This document shows, in pieces, positions 1-6,796 of a DNA stretch of 14,370 bases. A program made the position numbers and the translations under genes. This DNA is from RGIG1668 sp045124495. Its GTDB lineage: Bacteria > Bacillota > Clostridia > Lachnospirales > Lachnospiraceae. The number at the start of each line of letters is the position of its first letter. Within the stretch, counting starts at the first letter, position 1. The notes beneath the pieces are model-generated. The model saw only the letters and a program-made list of their open reading frames with translations, was not told where the DNA came from and did not search any database. The DNA lies in contig JBGVLX010000012.1 in NCBI GenBank assembly GCA_045124495.1, positions 1 to 14,370 of the forward strand, read 5' to 3'.

Positions 1-132
1 TTCAAAAGAAACAAATACATAAGCAGGTGCTTGGGCGGCCGTCGGTACTTAATGAGCGACTTGTCGCGAATTTAGTACCGCTACGAGCCGAACGCAGCGA
101 AAGCGTGCCTGCATTGTTTTGTTACTTTTGAA
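1..132. repeat. Structured intergenic inverted-repeat element
   Basis: The ends form an imperfect terminal inverted repeat: bases 1-15 match the reverse complement of 118-132 with one mismatch, and GCAGG (23-27) faces CCTGC (108-112). Inside is a stem GGTACT (44-49) / AGTACC (74-79) enclosing GCGAC (56-60) / GTCGC (63-67), and a small hairpin ACGC (92-95) / GCGT (103-106). The element is clearly GC-richer than its flanks and carries no convincing gene. It resembles a miniature dispersed repeat or a structured RNA. The left boundary is the window edge, so the element may extend further. Confidence 0.6.
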
Positions 133-182
133 TCACTTTCATATAAAATATTACAGTTTCGCAATCACCTACTCCATTCTTG

Positions 183-219
183 AAAAAAAGGAGAGAGTTT
201 TCACTCTCTCCTTTTTTTT
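183..219 (-). terminator. Intrinsic terminator of the zinc-ribbon gene
   Basis: An 8-bp stem GGAGAGAG (190-197) / CTCTCTCC (204-211) with a 6-nt loop is flanked by A7 and T8 tracts, so on the minus strand it reads as stem, loop and U-run. It starts directly at the stop codon of the gene at 218-979. Because of the symmetric A/T flanks it could also act in the opposite direction. Confidence 0.88.
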
Positions 220-979
220 AGTCTTCCTCCATATCAAGAGAATATACGTAATATTTACCTTTTGTTTTGATAACCATGGCTGTGAATTTCATGTCTTCAT
301 CATCATCATCACCTTTAATGGTAAACGTACCCTTTACTTTGTATACACCTTTAATCTTAGCATCAATATCATATGAATCATCAAGCATTTCTTCATAATC
401 TTCACACTTATTCTTGCTTAATTTTTTAGAAGAAGTTACCTTAAACTTTTTAACCTTAATATCTGAGCCATATTCATCTTCTGCACTGTCAAGAAGATAT
501 TCCAAATAATCCTCATAATCTCTATCATATTCATCTTCAAAATATTCTATAATTTCCGGATGAATCGTCTTTGTGTATTTTTTTACATCTGCCTCAAACA
601 TTGCTTCAAGTTGCTTCTTAACAACTTTCTTTGGCTTTCCTGATAATGCTCCGGCAAAAAGACATACAACAAGAAGTGCAATGACAGCAACACCTGCAAA
701 TAAAATAATCTTTGTCTTTCCTTCGCCCCCAACTTTAGCTTTAATGTCATCCGGAATAGAATCCACTACCTTGTTAGCAGTATCATTTACTGCTTTCACA
801 GTCTTTTGTGCTGTGTCTGAAGCCTTCTGCATTAATTCTTCTTTATTAATTCCAGAAGTTGCATTTGCATCCGCATTTTCTTTCTTTGTTTCTTCATTTT
901 CTGATGGTGCACCGCACTCATTACAGAACTTTGCGTCATCATCTAACGCGTTTCCACATTTCAAGCAAAATTTACTCAT
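218..979 (-). CDS. Zinc-ribbon, single-pass membrane protein of unknown function
   Basis: This 253-residue protein opens with a zinc-ribbon motif: C5-x2-C8 and C19-x2-C22, presumably binding one Zn2+ on the cytoplasmic side. Residues 25-85 form a polar, probably flexible linker. One transmembrane helix spans about 90-112 and is followed by a lysine-rich stretch. The C-terminal 140 residues are very acidic and should lie outside the membrane; they look like the DUF4878/lumazine-binding-like folds often attached to such anchors, but that is family resemblance only. The ATG is preceded by a purine-rich GAAGGGAAAAG site. The gene has its own promoter (1022-1050) and terminator, so it is probably monocistronic. 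Similar zinc-ribbon membrane proteins are common in Clostridia; no specific role can be read from the sequence. Confidence 0.85.
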   Translation of the reverse strand: MSKFCLKCGNALDDDAKFCNECGAPSENEETKKENADANATSGINKEELMQKASDTAQKTVKAVNDTANKVVDSIPDDIKAKVGGEGKTKIILFAGVAVIALLVVCLFAGALSGKPKKVVKKQLEAMFEADVKKYTKTIHPEIIEYFEDEYDRDYEDYLEYLLDSAEDEYGSDIKVKKFKVTSSKKLSKNKCEDYEEMLDDSYDIDAKIKGVYKVKGTFTIKGDDDDEDMKFTAMVIKTKGKYYVYSLDMEED

Positions 980-1021
980 ATCTTTTCCCTTCTTTTCTTT
1001 TTTCTTGATTAAAGCACTCTA

Positions 1022-1050
1022 ATCTTAACTCGCAGTTTCTTCCATGTCAA
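1022..1050 (-). promoter_or_regulatory. Sigma-A type promoter of the zinc-ribbon gene
   Basis: Read on the minus strand, TTGACA (1050-1045) is followed by a 17-nt spacer and TAAGAT (1027-1022). The -35 box is a perfect consensus and the -10 box is close. Transcription would start near 1015, giving a leader of about 35 nt before the ATG at 979. Confidence 0.8.
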
Positions 1051-1170
1051 GCAAATTTCATCACTTTTTTTATTTTGCGGAACAATTGTGTTATTATTCA
1101 CTTATGAACTGCAACGCCTATCCCTACTGCTGTCTTAAAAACATACCGAACTTCAGGTTAGTATTTTTAT

Positions 1171-2205
1171 TTACATTCTTGATACGATTTCCTGCAAAAC
1201 AGCCATAAATAGACAAAGAATGACACCTAATGTATACCATAAATTCCAGATTTTTGTTTTTGGTTTCTTTTCCTCTGTTAAAGATTCCTCTATATTTTCC
1301 TTTTCTTCTGGTATTTTGATTTCATCAAATAGTGATTCCATATGTTCCTGTTTGTGATTTAATTTGGCAATTCCTTTTAATACGAAATATCCAATGAAAA
1401 GTCCAATCACTGCCATGAAACCAAACATCAGAATCATAGTCAGCATAGATGCCATGCTCACTTCACCGGATACCGTTTCAGTAGTAGCCGCCTGCTCCCC
1501 GCTTGCTTCTAATGCCTGTTGATAAAATTCACTGCTCATAAGTTTATTCAATGCCCAGGTTAAAAACACACTATTAAAATTAAACACAAAATGCATAATC
1601 ATAGTTGATACTATAGATCCTGTTGCTTCAATTACCACAGCAAAAATAATGCCCATAACACACGCATATAATATCTGGTTAATATTCATATGCATCAAAC
1701 CAAACAATAATCCGGAAACAATCATTGCCCGAATCGGTCTTCTTCCTCTGGCAGCCTGATAAAATACTCCACGATAAGCAATTTCCTCTACCAGAGCCGG
1801 TGTAAAAGCAAATAACAACGTAGAGCCCAACAACCCAAAATTAGTAACAGAATCTGTAATCAACTCACCGGTATACTGATTTACAAATAACTGACTAATT
1901 AAATTAATAAAAACCATCAAAGGAGAAATGCAGTACGTTAACACGATCAGAAGTATGACAGACAGTCCGTTTATTTTCTTAAGCCGGATAAACTTTATAG
2001 GGTTACGCTTTGTTATAATAAAAAATAAAATAACCGGAATAATAAGAAGCCCTTGACTGAATAAAATATTACATGCCACATTTTCATATACAATATCCGG
2101 TGCAAAAAAACTTGCAGCAATATGAATCACCATCAACAAAAAAAACAAAAATCCAGTCTGGTTATTTTTTTTCTTTTCTTTTTCCAAATATTCTTGTAAT
2201 TCCAT
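1171..2205 (-). CDS. CPBP family intramembrane metalloprotease (CAAX/Abi type)
   Basis: The 344-residue protein is very hydrophobic, with about eight membrane segments. It carries the three CPBP motifs in order: E140-E141-x3-R145 (EEIAYR), F168-x3-H172 (FGLMH) and H205-x3-N209 (HFVFN). These glutamates and histidines are the predicted metal/catalytic residues of the Rce1-like fold. After the core comes a further membrane helix (about 251-275), a charged cytoplasmic stretch rich in K/E (about 280-322), and a last helix near the C-terminus (325-340), which is longer than a minimal CPBP protein. Bacterial members are linked to bacteriocin immunity or protein/peptide processing; no bacteriocin gene is seen here, so the substrate is unknown. 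The ATG follows a strong AGGGGAGG site (2211-2218). No clear terminator follows the stop. Confidence 0.88.
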   Translation of the reverse strand: MELQEYLEKEKKKNNQTGFLFFLLMVIHIAASFFAPDIVYENVACNILFSQGLLIIPVILFFIITKRNPIKFIRLKKINGLSVILLIVLTYCISPLMVFINLISQLFVNQYTGELITDSVTNFGLLGSTLLFAFTPALVEEIAYRGVFYQAARGRRPIRAMIVSGLLFGLMHMNINQILYACVMGIIFAVVIEATGSIVSTMIMHFVFNFNSVFLTWALNKLMSSEFYQQALEASGEQAATTETVSGEVSMASMLTMILMFGFMAVIGLFIGYFVLKGIAKLNHKQEHMESLFDEIKIPEEKENIEESLTEEKKPKTKIWNLWYTLGVILCLFMAVLQEIVSRM

Positions 2206-2218
2206 TTTTTCCTCCCCT

Positions 2219-2357
2219 AAAAAAAGCCATTTTCTTTACATAATAAAACCCGGAATATTATAGAAAAATAAATGATATTGATACCAAAAGGTATGTTTCT
2301 TCCGGATACCAACATAAGATATTTTCTAATCATTACCAGTTTTTAAGAAAATGGCAG
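2219..2357. repeat. Long imperfect palindrome with U-tract between ridA and the CPBP gene
   Basis: An 11-bp inverted repeat (about 2226-2236 with 2345-2355, GCCATTTTCTT / AAGAAAATGGC) encloses a second pair CCGGAA (2301-2306) / TTCCGG read on the minus strand (2250-2256) and a central hairpin ATACC/GGTAT (2281-2294). On the minus strand the closing arm is followed by seven U residues (2225-2219), just upstream of the CPBP ribosome binding site. It could be a large terminator-like structure ending the cvfB-ridA transcript, a structured leader of the CPBP gene, or a decayed MITE-like palindrome. A TATAAT box (2262-2257) lies within it but lacks a good -35. Confidence 0.5.
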
Positions 2358-2406
2358 TTCTTACCTCATTTTTTCACAACATATTTTACATCATAAATCA
2401 TCTGAT

Positions 2407-2790
2407 TTATTTTTTTAATGCAATGGCTTCTATCTCAATCAATACATCTTTCGGCAATCTGGCTACTTCTACACAGGATCTTGCCGGAAAATCTTTCGTA
2501 AAATATTTCGCATAGATTTCATTGACAGCGGCAAAATCATTCATATCCTTAATAAATACAGTAGTCTTAATTACCTGTTCAGTATCAGAACCTGCTTCTT
2601 TCAACAACGCTGCTAAATTTCCAATCGCCTGTTCAGCCTGAACTTTAATGTCTCCATTTACTAATTCATTGGTTTCCGGATTAATTGGAATTACACCAGA
2701 AGTAAAAATCATTCCATTTACTTCAATTGCCTGGGAATATGGTCCAATGGCCTTTGGTGCTTTGTCTGTTGAGATAATTGTTTTGTTCAT
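2407..2790 (-). CDS. ridA: RidA family reactive imine/enamine deaminase
   Basis: This 127-residue protein has the usual RidA/YjgF length. It hydrolyses reactive 2-imino/enamino acids (such as 2-iminobutanoate made by PLP-dependent threonine/serine dehydratase) to 2-keto acids and ammonia in the cytosol, protecting PLP enzymes. Family hallmarks visible are IGPYSQA near residue 15-21 and the C-terminal signature FPARSCVEVARLPKDV (101-116), including R104, which binds the substrate carboxylate, and C106, followed by the IEIEAIA strand with the conserved glutamate at about 119. The start has an excellent AGGAGG site (2801-2806) 10 nt upstream. The gene begins 19 nt after the cvfB stop and has no promoter of its own in the gap, so the two are co-transcribed. 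Confidence 0.96.
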   Translation of the reverse strand: MNKTIISTDKAPKAIGPYSQAIEVNGMIFTSGVIPINPETNELVNGDIKVQAEQAIGNLAALLKEAGSDTEQVIKTTVFIKDMNDFAAVNEIYAKYFTKDFPARSCVEVARLPKDVLIEIEAIALKK

Positions 2791-2809
2791 GATAAATAGT
2801 CCTCCTAAA

Positions 2810-3643
2810 TTATATTTTTTGTATTGATTTTTCAGTAATCTTTATTTTACCTGCCTTCAGAAGTCTTCCTACGGCACGTTTAAATGCATTTTTACTAATT
2901 CCGAATTCTTTTTCTATGACTTTCGGATCTGCTTTATCATTAAATGGCAATACACCATCGTACTCATCCAGCCTTTTCATAATCATGGCACTATCGATGT
3001 CCATTTGAATCTGTTTTTCTTCCGACAAACTCAAATCCAATTTTCCATCTTCCCGGACCCGTACTACTCTGGCAGTTACACACTGTCCAAATTTAAGAGT
3101 TTTCTTTATCTCTCTTTTTGGAATCAGCCCATGATATTTTTTATCTACTGCCACCATGGCACCAAGCTCTTTCATATCATAAACAATGCCCTTTACATGA
3201 TCTCCCTTCACATATGGACCAAATACTTCCAGATAATCATAAATTTTCATAGATGCACAAAGTCTTCCTGATTTGTCTACATATAAACGTACCAGAACTT
3301 CTTCCTCTGCTTTTACATCCCTGATTTGTTCTTTAAAGGGAAGTAGTAAATCCTTTTCTAAGTTCCAATCCAAAAAAGCACCAATTTTCGTAACTTCTTT
3401 TACCTTTAAAACGCCTACCTCACCAAGAGTAAGGGCCGGTTCATTGGTAGTGGCTATCATTCTGTCACTGGAATCTTTATATAAAAATACTTCTATCTTA
3501 TCTCCTTCCTCCAAACCGGAAGGCACCTGCTTTTTAGGAAGTAGTACGGTCTCCTCCTTAGGCGCTTCCATACTTTCTCCTAAATATACACCAAAATCCG
3601 TCTTTCGAAGTAAATATAATTCTTCTTTCTGTCCTAACTGCAC
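2810..3643 (-). CDS. cvfB: CvfB/YitL-type S1-domain RNA-binding protein
   Basis: The reading frame is open to a GTG at 3682, but the start chosen is the GTG at 3643. It has AGGGGG 7 nt upstream and gives the family-typical N-terminus (QLGQKEELYLLRKTDFGVYLG), whereas 3682 has no ribosome binding site. The resulting 277-residue protein has three S1/OB-like domains (about 1-60, 68-130, 140-205; the third is the clearest, with VKGIVYDMKELGAMVAV) and a C-terminal winged helix (about 212-277) with the CvfB hallmark DPKVIEKEFGISKNAFKRA. In Staphylococcus CvfB binds RNA and affects virulence gene expression; Bacillus YitL is the homologue. The role here is presumed post-transcriptional. It heads a two-gene operon with ridA, driven by the promoter at 3721-3749. 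Confidence 0.93.
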   Translation of the reverse strand: MQLGQKEELYLLRKTDFGVYLGESMEAPKEETVLLPKKQVPSGLEEGDKIEVFLYKDSSDRMIATTNEPALTLGEVGVLKVKEVTKIGAFLDWNLEKDLLLPFKEQIRDVKAEEEVLVRLYVDKSGRLCASMKIYDYLEVFGPYVKGDHVKGIVYDMKELGAMVAVDKKYHGLIPKREIKKTLKFGQCVTARVVRVREDGKLDLSLSEEKQIQMDIDSAMIMKRLDEYDGVLPFNDKADPKVIEKEFGISKNAFKRAVGRLLKAGKIKITEKSIQKI

Positions 3644-3650
3644 TCTATAA

Positions 3651-3656
3651 CCCCCT
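3651..3656 (-). promoter_or_regulatory. Ribosome binding site deciding the cvfB start
   Basis: AGGGGG on the minus strand lies 7 nt before the GTG at 3643. The alternative GTG at 3682 is preceded by an A/T-rich stretch with no Shine-Dalgarno sequence. Confidence 0.75.
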
Positions 3657-3720
3657 ATGTTCTCTTGACCTTCCTGATTCACTTTTTAAATCATGAAGTC
3701 ATATTTTTCCACTGCTTATG

Positions 3721-3749
3721 ATTATATCACTAACCTTATAAAAATGCAA
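3721..3749 (-). promoter_or_regulatory. Extended -10 promoter of cvfB-ridA
   Basis: On the minus strand a perfect TATAAT (3726-3721) is preceded by TG one base upstream (TGATATAAT, an extended -10) and by TTGCAT (3749-3744) at 17 nt. The weak -35 is compensated by the extended -10. Transcription would begin near 3714, leaving a leader of about 70 nt to the preferred GTG. The rest of 3750-3897 shows no gene. Confidence 0.7.
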
Positions 3750-3899
3750 AACATATAAAAATGAATGTTCTTCCCTCCTTGTAAAGCAGAAACCAAAATT
3801 TAAATCATACTATTCTATATCGAAAAGGGAAGCATCGTGGAAATGTTTCACTAATAGTACATTCTATGATACCTGGTTTTGTTTTTAATTCTTATAAAG

Positions 3900-3929
3900 A
3901 AAAAAGTCTCCGACATCCATCGAAGACTT
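3900..3929 (-). terminator. Intrinsic terminator after tRNA-Gln
   Basis: Minus-strand AAGTCT (3929-3924) pairs with AGACTT (3909-3904), with further CG pairs inside, followed by a run of T. It lies 8 nt past the tRNA-Gln 3' end and closes the Arg-Gln tRNA unit. Confidence 0.8.
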
Positions 3930-3936
3930 ATCATCA

Positions 3937-4008
3937 CTGGGCTACCAGGATTCGAACCTGGAAATGCTGGAGTCAGAATCCAGTGCCTTACCATTTGGCG
4001 ATAGCCCA
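3937..4008 (-). tRNA. tRNA-Gln (anticodon CTG)
   Basis: The gene folds as a 72-nt cloverleaf. The acceptor stem is TGGGCTA/TAGCCCA, including the T1-A72 pair and G73 discriminator typical of glutamine tRNA. The anticodon stem CTGGA/TCCAG carries loop TTCTGAC, so the anticodon is CTG and it reads CAG. The T-arm has TTCGAAT. No CCA is encoded. In an AT-rich genome the CTG species normally supplements a TTG-anticodon tRNA-Gln, which is not in this window. Confidence 0.95.
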
Positions 4009-4014
4009 ATATTC

Positions 4015-4042
4015 AAAAAATTTGCCCCTAAATCATAGGGGC
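4015..4042 (-). terminator. Hairpin with U-tract between tRNA-Arg and tRNA-Gln
   Basis: A perfect 7-bp stem GCCCCTA (4024-4030) / TAGGGGC (4036-4042) with a 5-nt loop is followed on the minus strand by AAA and six T (4020-4015). It has the form of an intrinsic terminator but lies between two tRNA genes that otherwise share one promoter, so it may act as a partial terminator or a processing hairpin. Confidence 0.6.
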
Positions 4043-4044
4043 AA

Positions 4045-4118
4045 CGTGCGTGAGAAGATTCGAACTCCCGACACCTTGGTCCGTAGCCAAGTGCTCTATC
4101 CAGCTGAGCTACACACAC
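4045..4118 (-). tRNA. tRNA-Arg (anticodon ACG)
   Basis: A 74-nt cloverleaf with acceptor stem GTGTGTG/CACGCAC (one T-G pair), D-arm GCTCAGCTGGATAGAGC, anticodon stem CTTGG/CCAAG and loop CTACGGA. The anticodon is ACG, whose A34 is normally deaminated to inosine by TadA so that it reads CGU, CGC and CGA. The T-stem contains G-T pairs and looks weak. No CCA is encoded. It is first in the two-gene tRNA unit. Confidence 0.95.
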
Positions 4119-4154
4119 ATTTCATTGCCACTGTTCACACCAGCAACATAATGT

Positions 4155-4183
4155 ATAATACTACAAACCAAATCGAATGTCAA
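4155..4183 (-). promoter_or_regulatory. Strong promoter of the tRNA-Arg/Gln unit
   Basis: On the minus strand TTGACA (4183-4178) is followed by a 17-nt spacer and TATTAT (4160-4155), with the start expected near 4148, about 30 nt before tRNA-Arg. A purely A/T stretch directly upstream of the -35 could serve as an UP element. Confidence 0.85.
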
Positions 4184-4186
4184 GAT

Positions 4187-4302
4187 TTTTTTAATTATAA
4201 TTTTTTAATTTTTTTTAATTATAATTTTTTAAATTTTTTAATTTATAATTTTTTTATTTATAATTTTTTTATTTATAATTTTTTTAATTATAATTTTTTT
4301 AA
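4187..4302. repeat. A/T-only degenerate tandem repeat, about 15-bp unit
   Basis: More than 100 bp contain no G or C. A unit close to ATTTATAATTTTTTT recurs about seven times, most regularly at 4240-4300. On the minus strand this gives recurring A6-A7 tracts just upstream of the tRNA promoter, which suggests bent DNA or an extended UP element, or simply replication slippage. No protein is expected from it. Confidence 0.75.
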
Positions 4303-4350
4303 TATTGAAATTTTTATTCTGATATATTTACCAAGATGATTCACATCCTT

Positions 4351-4406
4351 CATCATAGAAATAAGGTTATGCAAGTTTACTTGCTACTAACCCTATTTCT
4401 ATGATG
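4351..4406. repeat. Long stem-loop downstream of the ABC operon
   Basis: CATCATAGAAATA (4351-4363) pairs with TATTTCTATGATG (4394-4406), continuing inward through GGTTA/TAACC after a small internal loop, with an inner hairpin GCAAG/CTTGC (4371-4384). No U-tract follows on either strand, so it is not a standard terminator. Its right arm is the beginning of the dispersed element at 4394-4483. Confidence 0.7.
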
Positions 4407-4483
4407 AAAAGGTCAATTAATATAGCTTGTAACCAGGTGACACGTAAACGTGGCACCTAGCCACGCTAGTGGCGATTTACAAG
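4394..4483 (+). repeat. Dispersed structured element, copy 1
   Basis: About 80 bp match, in inverted orientation, the copy at 8796-8877 (roughly three quarters identical by eye). It can form a three-way junction: outer stem CTTGTAA (4426-4432) / TTACAAG (4477-4483), helix 1 AGGTG-CACGT / ACGTG-CACCT (4435-4458) and helix 2 GCCAC/GTGGC (4460-4473). It fills the space between the ABC permease stop and the tRNA promoter region. Type unknown: a MITE-like repeat or structured RNA. Confidence 0.65.
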
Positions 4484-4514
4484 ACTTCTCACAAAACTTT
4501 TTTATCATACACTT

Positions 4515-5663
4515 TTATGCTTTCTTATACTTTGTAGCAACCAAAGACAAAGCAAACAATGCTACTGCATAGAACAATTGTATCCCAAGACCCATGGAGA
4601 TATCTGCTAACATAAGATTTCCGGAGGTTTCATGGATTTTGTTAACAACATCCACATACCAGTAGGTAGGAAAGCACTTTGCAACCTTAAGAACTCCTTC
4701 TGACAAAATTTCCTGTGGAACAAATACACCACTGATAAAACTAAGTCCTAATCCGATAATATTCGAAAACACACTAAGGATGTTTGTATTTTCGATAAAA
4801 TTGCTAAGCACTAAGGCAATGGAAATTGTTACAAGCAAATTCACCAATACGTTCAGTGTATAATACCCAATACTTTCGAAATATCCATCTATATTATGAT
4901 ATGCCACTATACTCATAAGTATAATCAATAAAAATAATCCAAGACCAAAAATAATCGCTCCTGCTGCCAATGCACCACTTCTTTTTCCTGCAGGTAAGGC
5001 TGCACAATCCATTCTGTCTCTTAAATTCTTCTGACGAAAACGAATAAATACAGGACATAATGCAAAAATACAAATAGAAATCAAGGCATAAGTCAAATAT
5101 AAAAAGTAATAATAATATTGACTATATTCTTTTCCTGCATCTTTACTAACAAATCCAACCTCCGCTTCCAATGCCAGATTTTCCTGGGTTTTTAGAATGG
5201 CTTCTTCCATATCATATCCAAGCGTAATATAGCTGCTTAAGGAAGAAGCATACTCCTGTGCCTGCATACTGACAAATGTATTTCCGGTTCCTACCGGACT
5301 GTTATATGCCGTAATTTTACCTTCTAAATCATTCTGATATAACCCCTCTTCAAATCCATCCTCGATTTCAATAATTCCAATCACTTTCATATTAAAAAAT
5401 GCATCTAATTTTGCATCCTCGTTATCCTCAACCACTTCAATGGTATGAATCTCATCCAGATAAGAATATAACGCTTCACTGGCCTGAGTCTGGTCATGGT
5501 CAATCACTGCAATGGAAACATTGGACTCTTCATAAGCCTGTTTTGTGGAATCACCTGCCATAGCACCAAAAACAAGACTTAGTCCCGCAAAAATTGCAAT
5601 ATAAAGAATTACATTCATTTTATTTTTCCATATGATTCGAAAAAACGTACTAAATACTTTCAT
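4515..5663 (-). CDS. ABC-2 type transporter permease (second of pair)
   Basis: This 382-residue membrane protein has the ABC-2 layout: a first helix at about 17-36, a large extracytoplasmic region (37-183), then five helices (about 184-207, 230-255, 268-290, 294-318, 357-377). The sequence SGVFVPQEIL (311-320) followed by FPTYWYVD is the characteristic helix-5/re-entrant region of the family. Families with this big loop include NatB-like and daunorubicin/bacitracin-type exporters. Its start overlaps the end of the preceding permease by 14 nt, suggesting translational coupling and a heterodimeric permease. It should work with the ATPase at 6797-7738. The substrate cannot be deduced; the adjacent two-component system hints at export of, or resistance to, a membrane-active compound, or at Na+ export. 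The start has a GAAAGGAG site. Confidence 0.88.
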   Translation of the reverse strand: MKVFSTFFRIIWKNKMNVILYIAIFAGLSLVFGAMAGDSTKQAYEESNVSIAVIDHDQTQASEALYSYLDEIHTIEVVEDNEDAKLDAFFNMKVIGIIEIEDGFEEGLYQNDLEGKITAYNSPVGTGNTFVSMQAQEYASSLSSYITLGYDMEEAILKTQENLALEAEVGFVSKDAGKEYSQYYYYFLYLTYALISICIFALCPVFIRFRQKNLRDRMDCAALPAGKRSGALAAGAIIFGLGLFLLIILMSIVAYHNIDGYFESIGYYTLNVLVNLLVTISIALVLSNFIENTNILSVFSNIIGLGLSFISGVFVPQEILSEGVLKVAKCFPTYWYVDVVNKIHETSGNLMLADISMGLGIQLFYAVALFALSLVATKYKKA

Positions 5664-6783
5664 AACGTGCTCCTTTCAACAACATGATACTAACTCCAAA
5701 ACAGCCCACCGTAAGAATTCCTAATATAGACATATTTGTAATATACTTGCTGTAATCATCATATACATTTAAATAATAGAAACATTCTGTTATCAATGCA
5801 GCCGGATTTATGCGATTTATAAATGGTGCGTGTTCTTCCAAAAATCCTTTTATAGTTACAATCATTAATCCACTAAGAAAACACATCACCAAGGAAACTG
5901 CTGTTAAAATTCCTATTTTGGTATCAAATTCTTTTTTAATACAACCAACCAAAAATCCCAATGATATACCAAAGGCTCCGGCTAAAATACCGGTTAAAAT
6001 CATAAGCCCTGTTTTTTCTCCTAACTCTAACTTTAAGACGTATTTTAAGTAAAAAATCAATACCGTTACTGTGACAGACTGTATAGACACCGCCGCCAGC
6101 GCCTCAGGAATTACCATTGTCATTTTAGATACCGGTGAAACTCCCTTTCTTGCTGCTAATACATTCATATTTGCCTGAATGTCATTGACACAACCTGCTC
6201 CCTGGAAACTTGCAAAAAGACAACACATGGCAATCAAAGCATAAAAATACTGTGCATAAGTATTATTGTTTCCCTTCCCCAAAGCCTTTTCTTGTACCAC
6301 ATCCTGATACTGACTGATTTCACTTATCATTTGCCCTATCTCTGAAACATTTCCGCTTAAGACCACTTCTTCAATCATTGCCTGTTTTCTTATATACTGA
6401 TCCAAAAAATTCTTTACAATGCTGCTTGTAATTCCATTTTCCTTTATGATTAAGGATGGCTTTTCTTCCAGCACAATAATCGCATCCACGGTTCCTTCTT
6501 CTAGTTCTTTCTTTGCATTCTCCTCAGTGAAAACCGAGAATGTAAACAGGCTGTCAGAGCCTTCCATTTGTTCCATTACTTGCGAGAATACAGCTGACTG
6601 ATTTTTATCTTCTTCTACCACCGCAACGGAAACCGTCTCAATGATATCCTCCTCATTTACAAATCTTCCGAATCCAAAGAAAAACAATGTCCCTAGTACC
6701 AAAGGGAATAAAATATTCCAAAAAGTAACTTCTTTATTTCTTACTAACGAAAGAAACCGATATCGAAATAAATGTATAAACAT
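5650..6783 (-). CDS. ABC-2 type transporter permease (first of pair)
   Basis: The 377-residue protein has the same plan as its downstream partner: a helix at about 22-38, a large outer region (39-177) and five more helices (about 178-200, 225-246, 258-281, 288-311, 350-369). Residues 300-330 (CFLSGLMIV, then INPAALITECFYYL) correspond to the conserved ABC-2 C-terminal region. The pair probably arose by duplication, though they have diverged widely. The ribosome binding site AAGGAGG overlaps the stop codon of the ATPase gene, and the two are 13 nt apart, so ATPase and permeases are made from one transcript. The outer domain may bind or shield the exported substrate. Substrate unknown. Confidence 0.88.
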   Translation of the reverse strand: MFIHLFRYRFLSLVRNKEVTFWNILFPLVLGTLFFFGFGRFVNEEDIIETVSVAVVEEDKNQSAVFSQVMEQMEGSDSLFTFSVFTEENAKKELEEGTVDAIIVLEEKPSLIIKENGITSSIVKNFLDQYIRKQAMIEEVVLSGNVSEIGQMISEISQYQDVVQEKALGKGNNNTYAQYFYALIAMCCLFASFQGAGCVNDIQANMNVLAARKGVSPVSKMTMVIPEALAAVSIQSVTVTVLIFYLKYVLKLELGEKTGLMILTGILAGAFGISLGFLVGCIKKEFDTKIGILTAVSLVMCFLSGLMIVTIKGFLEEHAPFINRINPAALITECFYYLNVYDDYSKYITNMSILGILTVGCFGVSIMLLKGARYESI

Positions 6784-6796
6784 ATCTTTTTCCTCC

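Noticed and set aside
573..1022. Plus-strand open frame of 149 codons opposite the zinc-ribbon gene
   Set aside because: It is the antisense shadow of a well-supported gene, rich in S/F/T as expected for the complement of an acidic/lysine-rich protein.
2257..2285. Promoter for the CPBP gene using TATAAT at 2262-2257
   Set aside because: No acceptable -35 box at 16-18 nt; the nearest TTG-containing hexamer is 19 nt away and poor. It is kept only as a remark.
2394..2416. Plus-strand terminator at the ridA stop (TAAATCA/TGATTTA plus T-run)
   Set aside because: There is no plus-strand gene to terminate, the stem is all A/T but two pairs, and on the minus strand no U-run follows.
3750..3790. Small minus-strand gene after the AAGGAGGG motif near 3775
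   Set aside because: The nearest ATG is too far away and opens only a ten-codon frame that runs into the cvfB promoter.
3866..4339. Plus-strand open frame of 157 codons across the tRNA-Arg/Gln region
   Set aside because: It reads antisense through two tRNA genes and then through the A/T repeat (YNFF-type repeats); there is no family resemblance.
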